From NCBI GenBank assembly GCA_964016875.1, contig OZ024724.1, positions 30,403,786 through 30,467,785 on the forward strand: 64,000 bases of DNA, read 5' to 3'. The notes beneath the pieces are model-generated. The model searched no databases. It saw only the letters and a program-made list of their open reading frames with translations, and was not told the DNA's origin. Source of the DNA: Fallopia convolvulus (lineage: Eukaryota; Streptophyta; Magnoliopsida; Caryophyllales; Polygonaceae). The translations under genes were made by a program, and so were the position numbers. Positions 56,409 through 64,000 of the stretch are shown piece by piece; positions within the stretch are counted from its first letter, which is position 1, and each line of letters begins with the position of its first letter.

Positions 56409-57983
56409 AAAGTAGACAACTTGTGTCTTGTGTTTTGCTTTATGTGCTTTGTTTGTTTTGAGTAGTTTTGTTCCATAAAAAATTGAAAAAAATTGAAAAA
56501 AATTTCGAAAAAGAAAAAAAAATGGAGTTTTAGAATTGATAGATATCCCTTTCTTATGTTCTATGATAGTAGTTGCTAGCACGATCATATAAATCCTTGC
56601 AGTCATGTCTTTGAGAATATAGCCGGATTCTTAATTTGAAGTTGTTTTTAGGAAGGAATAGCAATTGATGAAATTGAGCACATGTACTTTTTAGCATAAG
56701 TGATGCAATCCAACAAAATTTAGCCTTGTGAGTTATTTTTGGCCTTATAGGGAGAACATCAAGAATCCCTCTTCTTTTTTGTGTGATTTACTCTCTATAT
56801 GCATATTATCTCTTGGAATTGTGATGGTTATCTATTTATTGAGACCTATATAAGATTTATAGTTCATTACTTGTGAAAATCAGATGATAAAGAACTTATT
56901 TTTATAAGCCCTATTAATCCCTATCCACCTTTATATTATCCTTCTTTTTAAAGCCAAATTGAGCCTGAAGCCTTTTTTTTTAGCTCCACAAAATTGTTCC
57001 CTAGCCCAGATAAGCTTGACCCTATCCGGGGATTAGGACTTAGTTTGGAGAGGTATACTTTTGTTGAAGTGAAAAAAAGAGAGAGTTCTATAATTATGTT
57101 TGGTTTGAATCTGAAGGATTGTTGGGAAGGGTAGATTGGAAGTCTCTTGATTTTAAAGTAAAGGAAAGATCTCTTGGTACAAAAGATGCACAAAAGAAAG
57201 TTGTGAAAAAAAGAGAGAAGAAAGGAGTACATGATGAAGTTCGTTAATGACCCATATTGGTTCGTTAACGAGGCAACGAAAGAAAGAAAAAAAAGGGTGA
57301 GCTGAAGTGGAATATGAAATAAAAGGAAGAAGCTTGAAGTGCATGTGTGTTTGATAAATAAGCCAAAGATTCTTTTGAGTTATTTTTATGAGACTTTCTA
57401 GGGATATATTGGGTGAGTGAGAGTGCATAGTGTTTGAGTGAGTTTGGTATATGTTTTTTTTTATGAAGTTTTGGTGAGATGTGAGTTTTTAGGAGTCCTT
57501 GATTCCCGAATATTATTAGCACCACATGACCAAAATATTTCCACGCCTTATTGTCTTTACCAAGCCCCATTACAACCCGGCCGAATGGGAACTTCTATGA
57601 AGTTTTTCATTGAGCCCCCTAAGTTTCTCTTGATGATTTTTGCTTGTTTTGACAAATCTTAGGTGGAGAGTTTGGTGATATAAGTTCCAATTTCTATGAG
57701 TTTTTGTATATAAGATGAGTTGAGAGATATAGTTATAAGCCTAATCACTAGAGAGTTGATAGAAACACATCATTATCCCTTGTGAGGTTGGATTGTATTT
57801 GCTTATGTCTATTTAGTGAATATATATATGTGTGATGACATTAATAGTCATTTGCTATTTTTCTTCTATATGTTTTGATGTTGCTTTTTAGATGATGGCT
57901 ATAGTTTGATAAGTATTGTTGTTTGGTTTTGATTATTGTTCAGTGATTGCTTGAGGACAAGCAAGTCTAAGTATGGGGTAGTT
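56409..57983 (+). other. Element A 3' untranslated region and polypurine tract
   Basis: Non-coding. It contains a conserved block at 57562-57590 (core CCCCATTACAACCCGGCCGA), a palindrome pair at 57241 and 57262, and CTTGAGGACAAGCAAGTCTA (57951-57970) leading into the polypurine tract AAGTATGGGGTAGTT (57969-57983) next to the LTR. ORFs here are chance. Confidence 0.7.
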
Positions 57984-59480
57984 TGATGTCCGTGTTTTTT
58001 GTATAGTTTTTAGTAGGTTTTCTTAATTTATTAGGACTAGTTTTGATAAGTTTAGGGTTAGTTTTGTGTGTTTTTGGAAAAGTTTGCATATTTTGTGAAA
58101 AGTATGGAAGCTACTCCGTTTTGTGTATTTTTATACGTTTTAGCAAGGAAAAGGTGCTATTTGGAGCTGAATTTGGAGTGCTATGATGAAGGACGGAGGA
58201 ATACAAGAAAAAGAAGTCGAAGTCTAAGTTTTTGAAGAAGAAGTGTTGAAGAAGCCAAGCCCAGGCTCGTTAACGAGGCTGTGAGGGCTCGTTAACGAGG
58301 TTACGAGATATGATTTTCGAGGAATCTTAGTGATGTCCTACCGATCCTCTGCGGGAATTTATTCCGTGTCGATAGAGTATTTTTAATAAGTTATAGGGTT
58401 ATTATATTATTTATTTTAGGTCTTGTTATCCTTCTAGATTTTATTTCTATCTTTTTAGAGTAGATTTCTATCTTTTAGGAAAGTTTTTATCTTTTAGCCT
58501 TTTTATTTTATAGCCTTATTAGTATAAATATCCTTGTATCTAGCCTAGAAAAGAGGGTAGCAGACAAGTAGAGGAGAATTTGAGTAGAGAAGGAGGAAGA
58601 GCCGAGAGAGAGAGAGAGAGAAGGGTTGGAGAGAGATCGAGAGCCACGGTGGACGAGAGTTACCGAGGTCGTTAATCGCTTGTTTCGATTCAGTTTTGTA
58701 TTTTTCGATTTCTTCTGAATTTTATAAGACAAATTTTGTTATTAATTTAAAGTAGTTGTTTTGTTCTTAATGTTTTCTCTTGTTGAAGTTATTTGTTTCT
58801 TAGTTATGAATAGTGAGTAGTTTTCTTATCTAGGGTCAGGGTTGAAACCCGGCATAGTTATGCATGGTTTGATGAGTAAGATGATGTGTTGAATGCCTTC
58901 TATCTATTTTGAGATTTCTTGTTGTGTTTATACCGAGATGAAAGTCAAGATAATTTTGAGTCTTAACTTGATTGAGAGAGAAAGTTGTAAACTTGAAGGT
59001 TGATATTGTTTGAATACGAAAGTTTCAAGCTTTAGATCCAAAACAAGCAATTGAGTGAATTAATTTATGAAAGTAGATTAATTTACTTGCTAGTCAATGA
59101 AAGTTGATGAATCTATCTATTTAAAGGCATGATATTTATCTTCTTATGAGTTTATGTGCATGACTATGTTGTGGTAACCCTTGTCCTAGATCTTTGTTTT
59201 ATTTGAGTTCTCCTAGGTTATATTCGTTACTGAGTTCGTAGCCTCGGTACCGAACATGTTTAGTTCGTTAGTGTTGGTTAATTGGTTGCGGTGGTTCGTT
59301 AACGATCCTGACAAGGTCATTAACGAGGCTGATCGTGAGTGTTTTGCTTGTTTTTGTTTGATTTTTAGTAGTCGATAGATAACAAACCTTGCTTCTCGTG
59401 GAACGATCCTGATTCCCCTATACTCAGTGGGGTCTTGACTTATAAATTTATTTGTTGTCCAGAGTAGAGGCCCGTCAACA
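57984..59480 (+). repeat. 3' LTR of element A (1,497 bp)
   Basis: Pairs with 24940-26434; TATAAATA at 58524-58531. Palindromes at 58267, 58289 and 59296. The 58289 copy is intact here (TCGTTAACGA) while the matching copy in the 5' LTR reads TCGTTAACAA. Right target copy GGTTC at 59481-59485. Confidence 0.95.
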
Positions 59481-59485
59481 GGTTC

Positions 59486-60780
59486 TCTTCGTGGGATGGA
59501 TTTTTTGCCTCTATAAAAGAGAGAAAAAATTAAAAACATGTTTTTTTAAAAAATTAACAAAAACCGTAAGCGGCGTCCGCCGAAGATGCGCATGGGGGGC
59601 AAGAGTGGGAGGTCGGAACGGAGGTGTGAGACTATCGTCATTAGGGGATGCCATTCGTGAGGAGGTTGTCTATTATGAAAAAGTTATAGAGGCTTTACGA
59701 TCATCACTAAAAAACGCAGAAGAGGCAAAGGCTGACCACTCTTGAATGTTAGCTCAATTACACGATGCCCTTAAGGAGATTGATCGCCTCAAATAAGCAT
59801 CATAAAAGGCTGAGGGTAAGCGTCCCATGAACGAAACTGAAATAGTTAACAACAGATGATGACTTGCTAGTGTGATAGAAATTGGAGACGAATACTACAA
59901 ACAAGATATTCCTTAGATTCAAGCAGCATGGGAGATCATGGAGAAAAACACTAAATGCACAATGTGGGTCCCTCCAAATAACATAAATCCTTACATCCAC
60001 GTGCATGAATGGGTCGAGTAGTGAGGAGCGGAAAAGTAGGGGCTGGGACAGAGAGGACAAGGTCAAAAGTGTAGGAAGGACGAGTCGAGAAATGGAAAAG
60101 ACTAAGAAGAGTCTCTTGAAGTTAATTAAATGCACAATGCGGGTCCCTCCAAATAATGCGAGAGCAGACTAAGTAAAAATTGGCGTATTTAACTTCTACA
60201 CCTTTCCATCGGAGCATCTAAGAAGCTAAGCCTCTTGTAGAGTTCTCTGCACTATCCTTTGACTTGTACGATGGCCATTCGGATCTTATCAATCACATTG
60301 TTGTATTCTCTCATACATAAGATGGATTTGTGGGTGTTTGATGATGATATTGTGTGCAAGATGTTGCATGGAGTCTTGGCAAAGTAGCGTTGAAGTGGTT
60401 TTAGAGTTTGAAGTCCAATTCCATTCGAACAAGGAATCAGTTGGCTAAGGAGTTTGTCAATCGTTACATTGCAAACAGCAAAGATGCAATCTCTTTGGAT
60501 ACCTTATTTCTCCATGAATATGGACAAAGGTGAAAGCTTGAGGTGGTTCTAATCTATATTCATGGAATGCTACACAAAAGTTGATGACTGTGATGATAAG
60601 ACAATTGTAGCAGTCTTTAAGAAAACTTTGCCATTTGACAACCAATTAAGGGATAACTTGACGCTTAAGACACCTATCAGCATAACTGAATTACAAGAAT
60701 GTGTTTGACAGTACACAAGGTTGGAAGAAGAAGCTGAACCACGAGTGCGACACTACATGTTGACGCCGTCACACAAGACA
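59486..60780 (+). pseudogene. Remnant of another Ty3/gypsy gag
   Basis: From about 60200 broken plus frames read SLVEFSALSFDLYDGHSDLI, then FVNRYIANSKDAISLDTLF, MNMDKGESLRWF, FMECYTKVDDCDDKTIVAVF, KKTLPFDNQLRDNLTLKTPI and YTRLEEEAEPR. This is the pattern of a Retrotrans_gag domain, with several stops. Upstream (59640-59760) is a coiled-coil-like piece (YYEKVIEALRSSLKNAEEAK). It is unrelated to the gag of A, B or C and formed part of the older DNA into which A inserted. Confidence 0.6.
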
Positions 60781-62620
60781 AGCACCAAAGTGGCTCAAAA
60801 GGCGGGGTGGAAGTCGTAGGGGGCGCACGGAGGCACATGTTGGCAATCTACACGATCTTCAAGCTACCTATTTTGCAATTACCCACTTTTTTAAGAACGG
60901 TAATTATGTAAATCTCCTTAATTGGTGTAATAAAAATATGAGCAATAGTATTTAAAATGCTTTATTTAGTAAATGAAAGTTTAAGAAATAATTTTATAAG
61001 GTTATTTGGATAAATGGACCTTACCTGAAATGTCACAAGTTATAACCATATATTAAAAAAAATAAAAGTATTTTTATGAGAAAATAATACAACTATGTTA
61101 TAATTTGTTATAATTATTTTTAATGCTAATTATATTTTATAAAATAATTTTGGATTTAAGCAAAATTATTTCGTCTAGTGTATGTCAAAATCAAGTCAAA
61201 GTTTTAATGTTTTAAGGGGATTTTCCCACCTTTCCAAAATTATAGGGGCCGTTTGTTCAACTATGGACAAAAATGATTAAGTAGGCTGAAGGGTATTCTT
61301 CCCCATTTGAATTCGAGATTTCAAATTCCAGCTCATTTCTCAACGAAAATCGAATTCGTAAAGTCTTACGTAAAGACTACTTGATGCTCTAACTCAATTT
61401 GAGATTTTGGATTCGAGAAGACGACGAAAATGCTTGACTTACCAAGGAGAGGTTCGTTTGGACAACGCTTTTATGGAAGAATGCAAGATTCTCACCCATT
61501 TTGGAACCGTTTTAATGAAATTTGAAGGGGGAGTTATTGCATTAGCGGTGGAGTCAATATCTGATATCAATTACATTTAATATTGAACATTACGAGTTCA
61601 ATTTGAGCAAGAATCATAGAATTCATTTTGCAATTTAATTTGACCGTTTTAAGCTCGAATTTGGATCATTTTGCCCAATTCTTCTCATTATAAATAGCCA
61701 TTTCTAACTACCCATGACTCCCACCACCGAAATCTATCTGGCTGTTTTGAAATCGAGAAAAAAATCCCATCAAATCAACCCTTGGTTGTTCATATTATGG
61801 TTTTGCGTAGCCACAGTCGCCGATTGATTTCTCGTAGCACCGGCGACTTAAGGCTCCACACCTTCCAACAATACATGTTTTGTCCCAGTTCCAATGCCAC
61901 TTCACACACCTTGAATCGATTCCGAACAAGGGAGAACAAGGCCGCGAAAGTCATCGGTCGTGCAATAGCAAAACAGGGGTCAAACAACCATAGTAAAACA
62001 TCGATATCTTTTTCACCCATTAATATTTTTGATTTTGTCAGCGCCATTATCTTCTTCTCAAAGTCACAGATCCATGTCCACCAGCTCCGCTCTATTTCAT
62101 GGCCCGTGGAGCCGCCCCGAGCTAAAAATTATGGTTGTTGTTGTGCAAATCTAAAGAAGAGGAAGGATGAAGGTGACCGGTTCAGACTGAACGGTCTGGT
62201 TCAGCCAAAAGCCCCTCGTTTTCATCTTGTTTGGTTCTTTAATCTAAGGTTTTATGGTCTCACCAATAAAGTTTCCATATTCCGAGTTCATCAATAAGGC
62301 AAGTTCTAATACTTGCTCGGCTAAGTCAATTGTTTATTTGTTTGTGGAGTCTAAATAAACCTTGTTTGCGTATTTGATTTTTACATTTGATCTATTGTGG
62401 AATTCATGCATGATAATATTACTTATATAATTACATGATCATTTATATTTTAACTAAGTTATGTACAATTATAATTCATATTCATGATTAGGTTATGTTA
62501 TTAGACCACCTGGTTATATTGCATGATCTTAGTATGCTTTAACAACATCAATTACTTTAAGAACTTATATTTGGTTAAGTAAGTCTCCTTCTAATCTAAA
62601 TTCATAATCAGGCTTGTCAA
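60781..62620. other. Unassigned region with a TATA-like box and one ORF
   Basis: AT-rich to 61250. TATAAATAG at 61689-61697 lies 85-93 bases before a plus ORF at 61782-62297 (171 aa, starting MVVHIMVLRSHSRRLISRST), which matches no family I know and has no convincing codon pattern. The arrangement could be part of an old LTR or a non-coding transcript start. No ends were found. Confidence 0.3.
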
Positions 62621-64000
62621 ATGCGCCGATAAAAAATTGAAAGTAGGGCTTGGTGTTGTCCATTTTGACTATCTTCCCCTCTCCTAGAGCTCTGAGTATA
62701 AAGAGATTGACCGAGACTCAATTAGTCGAATATACTTTTCGAAAATAAAGTTGTGTTCTTATTAAATAAACTAGATTTCTTTGTTCTATACTAAAAACAT
62801 CACCATCATTGACCCAATGAGGCTCTAATGCAACGGAATCTAGGGGGTCAAGATGCGGGTACCCGTGCCTAATGGAAAGGGGCTACGCCCGATAGACCCA
62901 CGAAAAACTGAAATTCAACTATGTGACAATAATAACTGAATTTAGTTAGAATACACCAAAATTGATATAAAGACTAAATCCATATCAAAGGCAGTGCATA
63001 AAAGCCAATGATCATGATCAGAGTATAAAATTACCCTAAGTTGCACTAGATAATATACATTAGGGTTGTGTGTGAACTTTTATGAATGATTTGCGACATA
63101 TGTGTGACTTTATAAAATCAACTAATACGTAAGTAGTGTAGGATAAGAAAAATTTACCAGCATCATCATTGTAAACATTTCTTTATAGAAACATTAATGG
63201 TTAATACACCATTAATGCTAGTGATAGTAGAATTAGTAGGAGTATTTAAGTGCACATTGTAGGATCGTTAGTATGTCTAGGTTGCTTAATACGTGACTGC
63301 CTCGGAATCTCCTTAGAAATCTCGTATAAGACCCACACGATCCCGATCTTGCATAGTAATCTCGTTTCAATCCTGAAATTGCTTCAAAGTTAATATCTTG
63401 TTGATCAAGTAACAAAACTGAATTGAATGATTGAATGAAAGGAACAATCTGAATTCTAGAGAAAATCAACTTGATAGTTCAAACGGATTGGCTCTAACGC
63501 TAAATCCAATTGATTAACTAGTTTGATCTTTAATAATCAAAGCTAGAACAATCCAATTGATCTAAACCAAAACTCAGATTCGAAAGCAAAGAAAGAGAGA
63601 GTTCGGAATTGATGAAGAACAAATGATGATGATGATTGGATTCCAATTGCAAGCACACGTGTGTATTTTTGGAGCCCAAGAGACAGACTAAACCAATTGG
63701 GTTTAATCTCTCTCAAGCTGATTTTTCATTAATCAATTTGCAAAGTATAAATAGTAGAATACAAGAGTCTTCCTTGGAGAGCAAGGCACCCCTATGGCCG
63801 GCCCTAATAGATAGAGAGAGGCCCATATCTTGCTTCCCAAGATATAATAAAATATCTAAAACTATAACAAACTAGATTCCCCTTAAATAAAATAAATCAT
63901 GACTGATTTATTTATTTAAGGAAAATATCCTAACAAACTCAAAATATCTTAAAGATAAAACAAACATAAGAGAGAGAATATTCAACCAACTTACATCAGC
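62621..64000. other. Unassigned right end of window
   Basis: No gene recognised. A plus ORF at 63636-63875 and a minus ORF at 63233-63469 are open by chance as far as I can tell. The region 62810-62915 is locally GC-richer (GGGTACCCGTGCC). Confidence 0.3.

Larger units (their letters stand above)
24940..59480 (+). mobile_element. Element A: Athila-like Ty3/gypsy retrotransposon hosting two nested elements
   Basis: LTRs at 24940-26434 and 57984-59480 begin TGATGTCCG and end in CAACA. They are flanked by a perfect 5-bp duplication GGTTC (24935-24939, 59481-59485). Internal order on the plus strand: tRNA-Asp primer site, gag, protease, RT, RNase H, integrase, ORF3, 3' UTR, polypurine tract. Without the nested elements it is about 13.5 kb. 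Stops and frameshifts in gag, protease, pol and ORF3 make it inactive. It is the oldest of the three. Confidence 0.95.
24940..59480. repeat. Dispersed palindrome TCGTTAACGA of elements A and B
   Basis: Exact copies counted by eye. In A, starts at 25223, 26249, 26270, 29122, 31011, 53680, 54475, 54496, 55815, 57262, 58267, 58289, 59296. In B, starts at 31807, 32843, 32865, 33877, 33900, 35285, 35339, 36690, 36711, 48123, 48144, 49529, 51290, 52346. Many one- or two-base variants exist (for example 28188, 28209, 28230, 29101, 31828, 35306, 35360, 53659, 57241). Copies lie in LTRs, linkers, the pol-ORF3 spacer, ORF3 and the 3' UTR. I saw none inside the gag, RT, RNase H or integrase domains, none in element C and none outside the nest. 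Confidence 0.85.

Noticed and set aside
24940..59480. TCGTTAACGA explained solely as a coding repeat (VVNDP peptides)
   Set aside because: Many copies are in LTRs, spacers and UTRs, so the peptide repeat is a by-product in the coding linkers.
61782..62297. 171-aa plus-strand ORF with a TATA-like box 85-93 bases upstream as a host gene
   Set aside because: No family motif, odd composition, and no supporting exon or splice signals; could be chance in an old LTR. Left as unassigned.

Overview
The window is nuclear DNA of a flowering plant, rich in repeats. The evidence is AT-rich sequence, a split DUF538 gene with a signal peptide, and remnants of most plant transposon classes: plant LINE, MULE, CACTA, hAT, Helitron, Stowaway-like MITE and Athila-like Ty3/gypsy elements primed by tRNA-Asp. 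I cannot name the species. No rRNA, tRNA or CRISPR was seen. Only one ordinary host gene can be supported.

Layout. 1-4078 is a degraded minus-strand LINE (ORF1 with DUF4283 and zinc knuckle; ORF2 with endonuclease and reverse transcriptase). 4615-4849 is a Stowaway-like MITE and 4932-5278 a 5'-truncated LINE tail. 5373-9399 is a complete but dead MULE with roughly 340-bp terminal inverted repeats, a perfect 9-bp target duplication, a broken transposase and an OTU-protease-like tail. 10645-13714 (minus) is a two-exon DUF538 gene; its 2.5-kb intron carries a hAT MITE. 14-24 kb is a graveyard: OTU fragment, hAT MITE, two Helitrons, a CACTA 3' part and a MULE transposase N-terminus.

24940-59480 is a three-level nest of Athila-like LTR retrotransposons. 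Each has two LTRs and a perfect 5-bp target duplication. Element A (plus strand, GGTTC) has the order gag, protease, RT, RNase H, integrase, ORF3, and is broken by stops and frameshifts. Element B (minus, GCTAC) sits in A's integrase gene. Element C (minus, AGCAT) sits in B just upstream of ORF3. B and C both go straight from protease to the post-pol hairpin and ORF3, so both lack RT, RNase H and integrase and would need enzymes supplied in trans. The right end (59.5-64 kb) holds another gag remnant and unassigned AT-rich DNA.

The most unusual signal is in the nest. A and B carry 27 exact copies (counted by eye) of the palindrome TCGTTAACGA in LTRs, inter-domain linkers, the pol-ORF3 spacer, ORF3 and the 3' UTR, and none that I saw inside the catalytic domains. 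Copies are often paired 21-22 bp apart, two turns of DNA. Element C lacks this word but carries a different palindrome, TCGGGCCCGA (9 exact copies plus variants), in the same compartments. All three elements share two candidate RNA hairpins, one with a fully covarying stem, and a 29-bp block in the 3' UTR. This suggests a lineage-specific dispersed recognition code, possibly read by an element-encoded protein such as ORF3.
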